Shown here piece after piece: positions 49,745 through 58,960 of a stretch of DNA of 64,000 bases (position 1 is the stretch's first letter; every line of letters starts with the position of its first letter). Source of the stretch: Flavonifractor hominis (lineage in GTDB: Bacteria; Bacillota; Clostridia; Oscillospirales; Oscillospiraceae); NCBI RefSeq assembly GCF_040095835.1, contig NZ_JBBMFT010000003.1:289664-353663 (forward strand), written 5' to 3'. The position numbers were made by a program, and so were the translations under genes. The notes beneath the pieces are model-generated. The model saw only the letters and a list, made by a program, of their open reading frames with translations, was not told where the DNA came from and did not search any database.

Positions 49745-49774
49745 GCCCGCCGGAGCAATTCTGCTCCGGCGGGC
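49745..49774 (+). terminator. Hairpin between hprK and the MBOAT gene
   Basis: A perfect 13-bp stem, GCCCGCCGGAGCA / TGCTCCGGCGGGC, with a 4-nt loop, followed by CCTTTCC rather than a T-run; a weak terminator or processing hairpin. Confidence 0.65.
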
Positions 49775-49798
49775 CCTTTCCAAGAAAGGGGGAGGACG

Positions 49799-51241
49799 TT
49801 GACCTTCCTGTCGCTGTCTTTTTTTTGTTTTTTCCCCATCACGGCGGTGGTCTACTTCTGCCTGCCCCGCCGCATGCAGAACCCGTGGCTGCTGTTGGCC
49901 AGCTGGTTTTTTTACCTATGCGCAAAGCCGGTCTATCTCACGCTGCTGCTGTTCGTCGTGGTCTCTTCGTACCTGGCAGGGCTGGCGCTGGCCCGCAGGC
50001 GCAGCCGGTGGGTGCTGGCGCTGTGTCTGACGGCCGATGTGGTGCTGCTGTTTCTATTTAAATACGTCAATTTTGCGCTCTCCCTGGCGGGTCGGCTGCT
50101 GAACGCGGCGGGGGTAGATTTTTCTGCCCCAGTGCTGGAGTTGGTATTGCCTGTGGGCATCTCCTTCTATCTCTTTCAGGCCATGGGGTATGTCATTGAC
50201 GTTTACCGGGGTAAAGCGGAGGTGGAGCGGGACTTTGTGGTGTACGCGCTCTTTCTGTCCTTTTTTCCCCAGGTAGTCTCCGGCCCCATCGGCCGGGCCG
50301 GGCAGCTGATCCCTCAGTTCCGCCGGGCCCACACCTTCGAGTGGACGCAGTTCCGGGCCGGACTGGTCCGGTTTTTGTGGGGGGCCTTTAAGAAAATGGT
50401 GCTGGCCGACCGGCTGGCCGTGCTGGTCAACACCGTGTTCGGTGCCCCCCAGCAGTTTGGCGCCCTCCAGCTGGCGGGAGCGGCGGTGGCCTTTTCCTTT
50501 CAGATCTACTGCGATTTCTCCGCCTATTCCGATATGGCGCTGGGCGTGGCCCGGAGCATGGGCTTTTCCCTGCTGGAGAATTTCCGCACGCCCTATTTCT
50601 CACGCTCCATCGCCGAGTTCTGGCGGCGGTGGCATATTTCTCTCTCCTCCTGGTTCCGGGACTATCTGTACATCCCCCTGGGCGGTTCCCGCCGGGGAAC
50701 GCTCCGGAAATACCTCAATGTGCTCATCGTCTTTACAGTCAGCGGCCTTTGGCACGGAGCGGCCATGACCTTTGTGGTGTGGGGGGCGCTCAACGGCCTG
50801 TATCAGGTGGCCGGTGCGGTGACTGCACCGCTGCGGACGCGGGTTTGGAGCTGTCTGCACCAGGACGAGGACAGCGTTGTGCGGCATCTGACGTCCATCA
50901 CGGTGACCTTCCTGCTCTCCACGGTGGCCTGGGTCTTTTTCAAGGCCGGCAGTCTTACCAACGCGCTGGCGGTGTTGAGCGGCATGCTCCATGGGCCGCT
51001 GTGGGTGTTCCAGAGCATGGGTCTGGACCGGCAGGAGCTGCTGGTGGCAGCGGTGGGACTGTTGGTGCTGTTTTTGGTCGATCTGCGCTGGACAGGACAC
51101 GATCCGGTGGAAGATTATCTGGCGGCCCCCCGGCTGGTGCGTTGGGTGATCCTGTGGACGCTGCTGCTGGCCTGCCTGGTGTTCGGCAGCTACGGTACCG
51201 GCTATGATGCCCAGGCGTTTTTGTACGGGTTCAGCTTTTAA
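49799..51241 (+). CDS. MBOAT-family membrane O-acyltransferase (AlgI/DltB-like)
   Basis: A 480-aa polytopic membrane protein (about 11 helices). The family's active-site histidine lies in SGLWHGAAMTF (His319) and the conserved block EFWRRWHISLSSWFRDYLYIPLGGSRRG (~273-300) is intact. TTG at 49799 is the start, with GGGGGAGG upstream. It moves acyl groups across the membrane to an acceptor polymer. The partner gene downstream suggests surface polysaccharide or teichoic acid O-acetylation. No dltA/dltC is nearby, so true D-alanylation is unlikely. Confidence 0.9.
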   Translation: MTFLSLSFFCFFPITAVVYFCLPRRMQNPWLLLASWFFYLCAKPVYLTLLLFVVVSSYLAGLALARRRSRWVLALCLTADVVLLFLFKYVNFALSLAGRLLNAAGVDFSAPVLELVLPVGISFYLFQAMGYVIDVYRGKAEVERDFVVYALFLSFFPQVVSGPIGRAGQLIPQFRRAHTFEWTQFRAGLVRFLWGAFKKMVLADRLAVLVNTVFGAPQQFGALQLAGAAVAFSFQIYCDFSAYSDMALGVARSMGFSLLENFRTPYFSRSIAEFWRRWHISLSSWFRDYLYIPLGGSRRGTLRKYLNVLIVFTVSGLWHGAAMTFVVWGALNGLYQVAGAVTAPLRTRVWSCLHQDEDSVVRHLTSITVTFLLSTVAWVFFKAGSLTNALAVLSGMLHGPLWVFQSMGLDRQELLVAAVGLLVLFLVDLRWTGHDPVEDYLAAPRLVRWVILWTLLLACLVFGSYGTGYDAQAFLYGFSF

Positions 51242-51258
51242 GAAAGGAGATGGTCGTC

Positions 51259-52281
51259 TTGCGTAGATCTGCCCGGCGGAAGGAAGCGTGCCTTGCCCTG
51301 GTATTCCTGCTGCTGACGGGACTGATGATCCATTTTATCTCCGATGTGCTGCGCCCGCCCCAGGTGAGCTTCGGTTCCACCTGGAGTGCCTTTTTGGCTG
51401 AGCCAGAGGACAGCCTGGATGTGATCTATCTGGGCAGCTCCTATACCTACTGCGATGTGAATCCGGCGGTAATCTACGATAAGAGCGGCCTGACGGGGTA
51501 CGTGATGGCCGGTTCAGAACAGACGCTGTCCATCTCCTACTGGTATCTGCGGGAAATTTTCCGCACCCAGTCGCCATCGGCGGTGGTGGTGGAGGTCACT
51601 TCTCTGTTTTTCGAGCCCTATCAGAACTATACCCAGCTCAATGTGGATCTGATGCCCTTTTCCTTCAATAAGCTGGGGGCTATCTTTACCGCCTCTGAGC
51701 CGGAGCTGCGCACGGGCCTGCTCTTTGACCTCTACTTTTATCACAGCCGCTGGAAAGAGGTGGAGCGGGAGGATGTGGAGCGGGCTCTGCACCCGGTGGA
51801 GTGGAACGAGCGCAAGGGATTTACCCCCATGGCCGGTACACAGGAGGGAGTAGGGCAGACCCCCTATGTGGCCGATCGCATCATCTCTGATGAGCACTAT
51901 GCCGACAATCTGAAATGGCTGGGGCGGATCCTGGCGTTGTGCAGGGAGCATGGTGCTCAGGCTATCCTTACCATTCACCCCAGCTATACCCGCTGTACGC
52001 CGGAGCGGTATGCACAGATCGGCAGGGAAGTGACGCAGATGGATGACCAGGCGCTGTTTTATGACTGGAGTGACAGCTTTGAGGAGATGGGGCTGACGCC
52101 CAGCCGCCACCTGTACGACGGCGGCCACCTCAATCGGGAGGGTGCCGGTATCTTTTCCGCCTGGCTGGGGGATTTCCTGGTAGAGGAGGTAGGTCTGACG
52201 CCACGGCCCCAAAGTGAGGAAAACGCCGCTGCCTGGCGCGCTTCAGTGGCCTGGTGGGAGAACGAGGCGGCAGAACAATAG
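51259..52281 (+). CDS. SGNH-like acyl-transfer partner protein (AlgJ/DltD-type role)
   Basis: A 340-aa protein with one N-terminal helix (~9-30) and an extracytoplasmic SGNH-like domain: block I LGSSYTYCD (Ser ~55) and block V DGGHLNREG near residue 290, giving Ser, Asp and His. The TTG at 51259 is preferred because AAAGGAG lies 9 nt upstream, while the ATG at 51250 abuts it. It is 17 bp after the MBOAT gene, the usual pairing for O-acylation of exported polymers. Acceptor polymer unknown. Confidence 0.8.
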   Translation: MRRSARRKEACLALVFLLLTGLMIHFISDVLRPPQVSFGSTWSAFLAEPEDSLDVIYLGSSYTYCDVNPAVIYDKSGLTGYVMAGSEQTLSISYWYLREIFRTQSPSAVVVEVTSLFFEPYQNYTQLNVDLMPFSFNKLGAIFTASEPELRTGLLFDLYFYHSRWKEVEREDVERALHPVEWNERKGFTPMAGTQEGVGQTPYVADRIISDEHYADNLKWLGRILALCREHGAQAILTIHPSYTRCTPERYAQIGREVTQMDDQALFYDWSDSFEEMGLTPSRHLYDGGHLNREGAGIFSAWLGDFLVEEVGLTPRPQSEENAAAWRASVAWWENEAAEQ

Positions 52282-52289
52282 CATCAGAT

Positions 52290-52325
52290 AAAAAAGGACT
52301 CTCGCTGGAGCGAGAGTCCTTTTTT
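52290..52325. terminator. Bidirectional terminator between the SGNH gene and lysR
   Basis: AAAAAAGGACTCTCGCT (52290-52306) pairs with AGCGAGAGTCCTTTTTT (52309-52325). Confidence 0.93.
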
Positions 52326-52327
52326 GC

Positions 52328-53242
52328 TTATATCAGGTCGTCACTGGAGGTATACTGCTGTATCTCATCCAACAACAGCTGAAGGGATGGGTTGTGGTTG
52401 CTTTTACGCCAGATGGCGTCGGTGCCTACGCTGGCGAGGTGGTCGGTCATCGAGAGGTCGATGGCGCGGATATTGGCACTGGTATTGATCCGATAGCTGC
52501 GTCCCATGATGCATACCCCAAGACCGGATTCCAGGTAGAGGATCATGGTCTCCATGTCCGGCACCTCTACTACGTGCTGGAACTGAAGTCCGGAGCAGGC
52601 GGCCACATCGCTGTAATAGATGGAAGTGGCTGAGTCAGAGGAATGCTCCCGCAGGCGTAACAAGGGTTTGTCCACAAAGTCCTGGAGGGAGAGAGGGCCG
52701 CTCTCCTGGAGCATGAGCACCTGGGAATAGTACAGAAAGGTGTGGCTGCGAGAGACCACCATGCGGGTCTGATCCCCTTTTTTGGGGGGTTCCAGGCTGT
52801 AAGTGAAAATCACGTCCAGTTCTCCGCCCTCCAGCTTCTGCTGCAGAACGGAAAAGGGGTGGCTGGTGATCTTCAGGCGGATCTCGGGATAGACTTGGGA
52901 AAAAGCACGCAGAAAGCCCGGCATGATGTAATTGATATCCATCATGCTGCCAATGCCGATGCGGATCTGCCCCCGTACATCGGCTGTGGTGCTGGCCGCC
53001 TTCTGTACGGCCGTGTCAATCAGGGAAAGAGCCTCGCGGAAGTCGGGATAGAGCATCTGACCGATGTAGGTCAGACGGACGCTGTGGTTGTCCCGAATAA
53101 ACAGCTTGACGCCCAATTCCCGTTCCAGCAGGGCGATCTGTTTGCTGATCGTGGGCTGGGAGACATAAAGCTCCTCCGAGGCCCGGGTGAAGCTGAGGTT
53201 GTCTGCAACGCTGAGAAAATAGCGGATCTGAGCCAGGTCCAA
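52328..53242 (-). CDS. LysR-family transcriptional regulator
   Basis: A 304-aa regulator with N-terminal HTH (residues ~1-60, RASEELYVSQPTISKQIALLERELG) and a periplasmic-binding-like effector domain. A TTG start at 53242 is chosen because it opens the family's DLAQIRYFLSVA and AGGGGGAG is 9 nt upstream; an ATG three codons earlier abuts that ribosome site. It is divergent from the TRAP/aconitase-X operon, which it probably controls with a substrate-derived co-inducer. Confidence 0.92.
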   Translation of the reverse strand: MDLAQIRYFLSVADNLSFTRASEELYVSQPTISKQIALLERELGVKLFIRDNHSVRLTYIGQMLYPDFREALSLIDTAVQKAASTTADVRGQIRIGIGSMMDINYIMPGFLRAFSQVYPEIRLKITSHPFSVLQQKLEGGELDVIFTYSLEPPKKGDQTRMVVSRSHTFLYYSQVLMLQESGPLSLQDFVDKPLLRLREHSSDSATSIYYSDVAACSGLQFQHVVEVPDMETMILYLESGLGVCIMGRSYRINTSANIRAIDLSMTDHLASVGTDAIWRKSNHNPSLQLLLDEIQQYTSSDDLI

Positions 53243-53297
53243 TGGTATCATCTCCCCCTGCAAACTGGGATAACCTGTCTCTATTATAACGGTTGTT

Positions 53298-53312
53298 ATT
53301 CCATTCTGGAAT
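53298..53312. promoter_or_regulatory. LysR-type operator
   Basis: ATTCCA-TTC-TGGAAT, a perfect palindrome containing T-N11-A. It lies between the divergent promoters, next to the -35 zone of lysR (TATAAT at 53288-53283 minus) and about 30 bp upstream of the TRAP promoter. Confidence 0.72.
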
Positions 53313-53332
53313 GGTGATATAGTCTAAAACGA

Positions 53333-53362
53333 TTGTACAAAAACTGCGAATATTAGTATACT
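53333..53362 (+). promoter_or_regulatory. Promoter of the TRAP/aconitase-X operon
   Basis: TTGTAC (53333-53338), 18-bp spacer, TATACT (53357-53362). Confidence 0.65.
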
Positions 53363-53455
53363 GTGCACATAAGGTAAAAAAGGGGGGAAAGGGGAAGATA
53401 GGTGTCGAAAAAAGTAAAATAAATAGCTATATTTACAGTGAGGAGGAGCAATTGT

Positions 53456-54520
53456 ATGAAAAAGACTATCGCGGTAATCCTTGCGGCATCCATGGCGCTG
53501 ACGCTGGGCGCCTGCGGCACGAACGGAGGAGAAGCCAGCAGTGGTCCGGTGGAAAACACCGGCGAGACCTACACCTGGAAGCTGGGCACGATTTACAACG
53601 ATCCTTCCGCCAAGCCGGATTTCAACTCCTTCGGTATTGCGACACAGAAATTCTGCGATCTGGTGGCGGAGCGCACCAACGGCCAGCTCATCATTGAGCC
53701 CTATTACAGCAGCGTGCTGGGTGCTTCAGAGGAACTGTGGGGTTCTCTGCGGGACAATGAAGTGCAGGTATTCTACGGTCAGCCCATGTCCACCTCCGAC
53801 CCCCGGTTCGGCGCGTGGAATATCCCATATATGTTCAGCGACTATGACCAGGTGGAAGAACTCATTGCCAGCCCCGACGCGCCTCTGTTCCAACTGGCAC
53901 AGGAGTGGATGGAAGAGGACGGCGTACACCTGGTGGCCGTAGGCGGCGGTGTGTTCCGCGGTTTCTTCAATATCAAACATGAGGTGGGTGCCATTGAGGA
54001 TATCCGGGATCTGAAGTGCCGGATTTATGAAGATAAGGTGGTACAGACCTACTGGGGCGATGTGTGCAATGCAACCTCCATGGCGTTCTCCGAGGTATAT
54101 ACCGGCATGCAGACCAGCGCCATCGACGGCTTGGAGTTTGCCGCCACCAGCGTGCTGTCCAGCCAGTATTACGACATCGCCAATCCCTCTTACTACAGTG
54201 ATATCGACTGGCAATGGACCAGCGGAAACAACCTGGTGGTCAGCCGGGATGCGTGGAATGAGCTGCCTGACGACCTCAAGGAGATCGTGACCGAGTGTGC
54301 CTGGGAGGCACAGGACGTGTTCCTGGAGGAAGAGAAGGCCAATGGTGAGGCGGCTCTGGCGGAGCTGGAGTCCCACGGTACCGTGATCCATGAACTGACC
54401 GACGAGGAACGCCAGACCTGGATCGATCATGCACGCAGCCTGGACGACAAGATGAAGGAAGAGATTGGCGAGGAGACCTGGAACGAGGTCTGGGATGTCA
54501 TCAATTCCTATAACGGGTGA
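53456..54520 (+). CDS. TRAP transporter solute-binding lipoprotein (DctP family)
   Basis: A 354-aa lipoprotein with signal and lipobox LGAC (Cys ~19) and a DctP fold: KPDFNSFGIATQKFCDLV, then RGFFNIKHEVGAIEDIRDLKCRIYE with the substrate-carboxylate Arg region, and EVYTGMQTSAIDGLE. AGGAGGAG precedes the ATG at 53456. Members bind organic acids; here by context the ligand should be the hydroxy acid handled by the downstream AcnX, but its identity is unknown. Confidence 0.93.
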   Translation: MKKTIAVILAASMALTLGACGTNGGEASSGPVENTGETYTWKLGTIYNDPSAKPDFNSFGIATQKFCDLVAERTNGQLIIEPYYSSVLGASEELWGSLRDNEVQVFYGQPMSTSDPRFGAWNIPYMFSDYDQVEELIASPDAPLFQLAQEWMEEDGVHLVAVGGGVFRGFFNIKHEVGAIEDIRDLKCRIYEDKVVQTYWGDVCNATSMAFSEVYTGMQTSAIDGLEFAATSVLSSQYYDIANPSYYSDIDWQWTSGNNLVVSRDAWNELPDDLKEIVTECAWEAQDVFLEEEKANGEAALAELESHGTVIHELTDEERQTWIDHARSLDDKMKEEIGEETWNEVWDVINSYNG

Positions 54521-54556
54521 GCGATCCGCTGGGAGAAGATGTAAGGGGGGCAAACC

Positions 54557-55057
54557 ATGAAATTCCTAAAGCGTCTGGATGATATCCTCTTCAAGGCCGT
54601 GCAGGTCTGTCTGGGGATTTTCATGATTGCGCTGACTGCCATCGTGGTGCTTCAGGTGCTGGTCCGCTATGTATTCCATGTCTCCATTGGCGGTGTGGAG
54701 GAACTGCCTGTGTATCTGATGCTGCTCAGCGTGTGGATTGCAGCCATTTTTGTGGCCCGGGATGACGGGCATGTGAAGATCGAGCTGCTGGATATGTTCG
54801 TAAAAAACAAACGCATCGTAGGCCTGATCAACATTGTCCTGTGCGGCCTCAGCGGCGTGGCTCTGGGCTGGTTTGGCTGGCTGTGCCTGCAGTACATGTT
54901 TAAGCTGCAGGGATACGGCGACGTGACGGCCGGTCTGCAGATCCCCGTCTGGACACTGGAGCTGTTCATGGTGATCAGCTGTATTATGATGGCCATGTAC
55001 TATGCCATCAATTTTGTCAAAAAGATTCTGCGCTGGAAGGAGGGTGAGAACGTATGA
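54557..55057 (+). CDS. TRAP transporter small permease (DctQ family)
   Basis: A 166-aa membrane protein with four predicted helices and the DctQ pattern VLVRYVFHVSIGGVEELPVYLMLLSVW. It follows dctP after 36 bp and overlaps the large permease by 4 bp. Forms the Na+-driven transporter together with DctM. Confidence 0.93.
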   Translation: MKFLKRLDDILFKAVQVCLGIFMIALTAIVVLQVLVRYVFHVSIGGVEELPVYLMLLSVWIAAIFVARDDGHVKIELLDMFVKNKRIVGLINIVLCGLSGVALGWFGWLCLQYMFKLQGYGDVTAGLQIPVWTLELFMVISCIMMAMYYAINFVKKILRWKEGENV

Positions 55058-56406
55058 GCGGTATTGTCATTGCCGTAGTGGTGATCCTGGTACTCATCCT
55101 CCTGGGTATGAGCGTGCCCTGGTGTTTCCTCTGGGGTTCCCTGGCCTATGTGCTGGTCACCGGGGCCAGCACCGGCAGCTTCGTTTCTACTGCGTTCTAC
55201 TCGCTGGATTCCACTTCCACACTGGCTATTCCTCTGTTCATGGCGGCGGGTGTGTTGCTGGAAAAGAGCGGGATAGCGCGCACATTGATCGATCTGGCTG
55301 AGAAACTCATGCGTCGTTTCAAAGGCGGCATGGGCGCCACTATCCCCGTGGTGGCCTGCTTCTTCGGCGCCCTCTCCGGCTCGGGCACCGCTACCGTTAC
55401 CACTCTGAGTTCCATGATGGCCCCCCGCCTGCGGGAGATGGGCTGGGACAAGCGGTATCTGGCGGCTTTTATCGCGGCCTGCGGCCCGCTGGGGTATATG
55501 ATCCCGCCCAATATGAATGCCATTATCTATGCCAATGTATCCAGCGCATCGGTCTCCGGCCTGTTCCTGGCCACGGTGATCCCGGGTATTCTGTGGGCGG
55601 TGCTCTATCTGGTCATCAACCGTGTGACCTATCGCCACTGGCATGATCCCGCCAAGGCCGGGCGCCTGGATCCGGCCACGGATACCATCGTACCTATGAC
55701 GGAGGCCGAGCGGGAGGCGCTGCATAAGAGCCAGCGCTGGTCCAAGGTACTCAAGAGCGCCATTCCCGCATTCCTGATGCCTGTGATCATTATGGGCGGC
55801 ATTTACAGCGGTACCTTTACCGCCACCGAGGCCGGCGGCATCGGCTGCCTCTACGCGGTGATCGTGGGCGTACTGGTCTACCGTACCCTCAACGGCAAGA
55901 GCATTTTCGGCGCGTTTGTCGGCACCGGTTCTTCTCTTGGTTCCTTCCTCATCATGTTCCCCATGACCCTCATTTTCTCCCGGATCCTGGTGACCAATGG
56001 TGTACCTGATATGATCACTCAGCTGATCACTGGTGTGTCGGACAACCGTCTGGTGATCCTGCTGATCCTGGATGTGGTACTTATCATCGCCGGGTGTTTC
56101 CTGGATGCCGGCGTACTGCTGCTGGTACTGACTCCTCTGCTGCTGCCCACCGCCACAGCCATTGGCCTGACGCAGATCCAGCTGGGTGTCATCATGTTCG
56201 TCGCTGTTGGCGTGGGCACCATTACACCGCCCATGGCTATGAACATCTTCATTACGGGTAAGGCATGCAATGTCTCCGTACGCGAAATGATGAGCCCCCT
56301 GTGGCCCTTCCTGGTCTTTGGTGCGCTGCCCATCCTCATTTTGGTCACTTATGTTCCGGAAGTGAGCCTGTGGCTGCCCCGGCTGGTTATGGGGACGGTC
56401 TCATAA
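55054..56406 (+). CDS. TRAP transporter large permease (DctM family)
   Basis: A 450-aa polytopic permease of about 12 helices. The GALSGSGTATVTTLSSMMAP stretch (~110-130) and LGYMIPPNMNAIIYA (~148-162) are the family's conserved hairpin regions; a second is VGTITPPMAMNIF near 390. Coupled to DctQ and followed after 20 bp by the FAD oxidoreductase gene. Confidence 0.94.
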   Translation: MSGIVIAVVVILVLILLGMSVPWCFLWGSLAYVLVTGASTGSFVSTAFYSLDSTSTLAIPLFMAAGVLLEKSGIARTLIDLAEKLMRRFKGGMGATIPVVACFFGALSGSGTATVTTLSSMMAPRLREMGWDKRYLAAFIAACGPLGYMIPPNMNAIIYANVSSASVSGLFLATVIPGILWAVLYLVINRVTYRHWHDPAKAGRLDPATDTIVPMTEAEREALHKSQRWSKVLKSAIPAFLMPVIIMGGIYSGTFTATEAGGIGCLYAVIVGVLVYRTLNGKSIFGAFVGTGSSLGSFLIMFPMTLIFSRILVTNGVPDMITQLITGVSDNRLVILLILDVVLIIAGCFLDAGVLLLVLTPLLLPTATAIGLTQIQLGVIMFVAVGVGTITPPMAMNIFITGKACNVSVREMMSPLWPFLVFGALPILILVTYVPEVSLWLPRLVMGTVS

Positions 56407-56426
56407 ATGGATTGGAGGTGGATCCT

Positions 56427-57692
56427 ATGACCGGGATCGAAGAAAAGGGAAGGATGCTGCGGGTGCTGTTTGACTGCGACGTGCTGGTCTGCGGCGGCGG
56501 GATCGCCGGTATTGCCGCCGCGGTGGCTGCGGCCCGAAACGGGGCGCGGGTCACCCTGCTGGAGCGGGAATACGCTCTGGGCGGTTTGGCTACGCTGGGA
56601 CTCATCACTATCTATCTGCCCATGTGCGACGGCCTGGGACATCAGGCAGAGTACGGGTTGGTGGAGGAGTTGCTCCGACTGTCCATTAAGCACGGTGCGG
56701 AAAAGGACTATACAGAGCTCTTCTTTCAGCCCCATACGGTAGAAGAGCGGCGGGCAGGGCCCCGGCTCACTGCCCAGTTTAATCCGGAGTTTTTCGCACT
56801 GGAAGCGGAAAAGCTGCTGCTGGAACTAGGAGTCAACATCCAGTACGGCACCCTGGTATGCGGTGTGGCTATGAAGGATGGCAACAAAGTGGACGCAGTT
56901 ATCGTGGAGAACAAGTCCGAGCGCTGTGCCATCCGCTGCAAGAGCGTGGTGGATGCTACGGGAGATTCTTATGTAGTCAAGTATGCCGATGCCGGCCATG
57001 TGCTTTACGGCGGGGACAATGGCTTGGCCAGCTGGTACTATTATTATGCCGGCCAGGAGATCAACCTGCGCATGTATGGACTGAGCGACGTGGTGCCGGG
57101 AGAGAACCAGTCCAGCAACTCCTGGGACAACGATGTGGATACGGTGATCGCGGGCAGCCGGCGCTACCGGGGACTGGACGGGGTGGAGCTGAGCGAAATG
57201 GTGGCCGACGGACACCAGCACATGCTGGCGGACATGCTGCTGCATAAGGCGCAGTCGCCCGACTTTGCGCCGACTACCATGTCCACCATTCCGCTGCTGC
57301 GCATGACCCGCCGCCTTGCGGGGGCGTACGAGATGGATGCGGACGAAATCGAAGTGTACATGCCGGACAGCGTGGGCACTTTCTGTGACTGGCGCAAGCG
57401 CGGGCCGCTGTATGAGCTGCCCTTCCGCACCCTGTACAGCTCCACGGTGCCCAATCTGCTGGTGGCTGGGCGCAATATTTCGGTAAGCGACGACATGTGG
57501 GACATCACACGGGTGATCCCGGTGTGCGCGGTCAGCGGCGAGGCGGCCGGTACTGCGGCTGCTCTGAGCGACAATTTCCCGGAATTGGATGTGACCGAGC
57601 TTCAGCGGCATCTGCAGGCGCAGGGGGTCAGACTCCACTGCGCGGATATCCGGGAGAAGAGCGAAAGTGAAAGGAAGGGAAACGGTTCATGA
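56427..57692 (+). CDS. FAD-dependent oxidoreductase of the aconitase-X operon
   Basis: A 421-aa flavoprotein of the FAD_oxidored type. The N-terminal dinucleotide motif VCGGGIAGIAAAVAAARNGARVTLLE (~20-45) and the C-terminal FAD segment LLVAGRNISVSDDMWDITRVIP are clear. GGAGG precedes the ATG at 56427; the stop overlaps the AcnX large-domain gene. It may oxidise a hydroxy or imino acid intermediate before or after AcnX; the reaction is not known to me. Confidence 0.86.
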   Translation: MTGIEEKGRMLRVLFDCDVLVCGGGIAGIAAAVAAARNGARVTLLEREYALGGLATLGLITIYLPMCDGLGHQAEYGLVEELLRLSIKHGAEKDYTELFFQPHTVEERRAGPRLTAQFNPEFFALEAEKLLLELGVNIQYGTLVCGVAMKDGNKVDAVIVENKSERCAIRCKSVVDATGDSYVVKYADAGHVLYGGDNGLASWYYYYAGQEINLRMYGLSDVVPGENQSSNSWDNDVDTVIAGSRRYRGLDGVELSEMVADGHQHMLADMLLHKAQSPDFAPTTMSTIPLLRMTRRLAGAYEMDADEIEVYMPDSVGTFCDWRKRGPLYELPFRTLYSSTVPNLLVAGRNISVSDDMWDITRVIPVCAVSGEAAGTAAALSDNFPELDVTELQRHLQAQGVRLHCADIREKSESERKGNGS

Positions 57693-58960
57693 TCCTGACA
57701 GACGAAGAAAAAGCCATGCTGGACGGGCAGGAGGGCCTGGCTGTACAGAAAGCCATGGAGATCCTGGTCCACTATGGTGAGGCGCTGGGCGCGGAGCGGC
57801 TGGTGGATACCCGGAACGTGGGAGGCTACCTCATTGCCCGGAAGGACCAGATGAAGCAGGCCAATACCGACAGCTTTGATACTCTGTTCTCCCAGTTGAA
57901 CATCGACAGCGACGAGCCATTTGAGTTTGGTCGGGTGAAGGTACCCAGCTGCCAGTTTGAAACGGACATGGAGCCGGACTATTACCGCCTGTCTGACCGA
58001 ACGGAAGAGGACAAAATTCTCTATGAGCGGAATATGGACTGGCTGCGCAAGATCGGAGTAAAGCCCATGTGCACCTGCACGCCCTACCAGGTGGGGAACG
58101 TGCCCGTCCGTGGGGAGCACTGTGCCTGGATGGAGTCCAGCGCGGTGGTCTACATCAACAGCGTGCTGGGTGCACGCACCAACTGCGAGGGGACGGAGAG
58201 CACCACGGCGGCCATGCTGACCGGCAAGATCCCCTACTGGGGCTACCACTGTGACGAACACCGCCGGGGTACCCACCTCATCCGGGTGGAGACACCTGTG
58301 CTGACCCAGAAAGACTGGGGCCTTCTGGGCTACTGGGTGGGCAAGATTGTACAGGATAAAGTGCCTGTGCTCACCGGCATCGACCGGCTCCCTGTGCGGG
58401 ACATGCTCAAGCACTTCGGCGCGGCGGCCGCCTCTGCCGGCGGGATCGAGATGTACCACATCCCCGGGATCACGGCGGACGCTCACACGGTGGAAGAGGC
58501 CCTGGGTGGCAATCACCCGGTGGAACTGAAGTTCGGCCCGGAGGAAAAGCGCTGGGCCTATGAGCTGCTCAACAGCTGTGGAACCAATACCGACGTGGAC
58601 TTTGTCATGCTGGGCTGCCCCCACTACTCCATCGACCAGGTGGAGGAAGTGGCCCGACTGGTAGAGGGCCGGCATATCAAGGACGGCGTAGCGTTCTGGG
58701 TGTTCGTGCCCCAGTCTATCCGGGATCTGGCGGTGCGCTGCGGCTATGTGGATATCATTGAGAAAGCGGGCGGCCTGGTCATGCGGGACTGCTGTCCGGC
58801 TTTGGGACAGTTCAAGCCGAAGGGAGCCCATGTCATGGCCACCGATTCCGGCAAGCAGGCCCACTATCTGCCCAACTTTACCGGCATTGAGTCCTGGTAC
58901 GGCTCGGTGGAGGAATGTGTGGAGGCTGCGGTCACCGGTCACTGGGGAGGTGAGCTGTAA
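57689..58960 (+). CDS. Aconitase X, catalytic (large) subunit
   Basis: A 423-aa DUF521/AcnX protein. Starts MILTDEEKAMLDGQEGLAVQKAMEILVHYGEALGA, a typical AcnX opening. Cysteines expected for the Fe-S cluster are seen in PMCTCTPYQVGN, RTNCEGTES and the C-terminal RDCCPAL. The family includes cis-3-hydroxy-L-proline dehydratase and archaeal phosphomevalonate dehydratase; an import operon points to a hydroxyproline-like or hydroxy-acid dehydratase. Overlaps its small subunit by 1 bp. Confidence 0.92.
   Translation: MILTDEEKAMLDGQEGLAVQKAMEILVHYGEALGAERLVDTRNVGGYLIARKDQMKQANTDSFDTLFSQLNIDSDEPFEFGRVKVPSCQFETDMEPDYYRLSDRTEEDKILYERNMDWLRKIGVKPMCTCTPYQVGNVPVRGEHCAWMESSAVVYINSVLGARTNCEGTESTTAAMLTGKIPYWGYHCDEHRRGTHLIRVETPVLTQKDWGLLGYWVGKIVQDKVPVLTGIDRLPVRDMLKHFGAAAASAGGIEMYHIPGITADAHTVEEALGGNHPVELKFGPEEKRWAYELLNSCGTNTDVDFVMLGCPHYSIDQVEEVARLVEGRHIKDGVAFWVFVPQSIRDLAVRCGYVDIIEKAGGLVMRDCCPALGQFKPKGAHVMATDSGKQAHYLPNFTGIESWYGSVEECVEAAVTGHWGGEL

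Noticed and set aside
49799..52281. dltB/dltD of teichoic acid D-alanylation
   Set aside because: No dltA or dltC is nearby and motifs fit the wider MBOAT/SGNH O-acylation class equally well.
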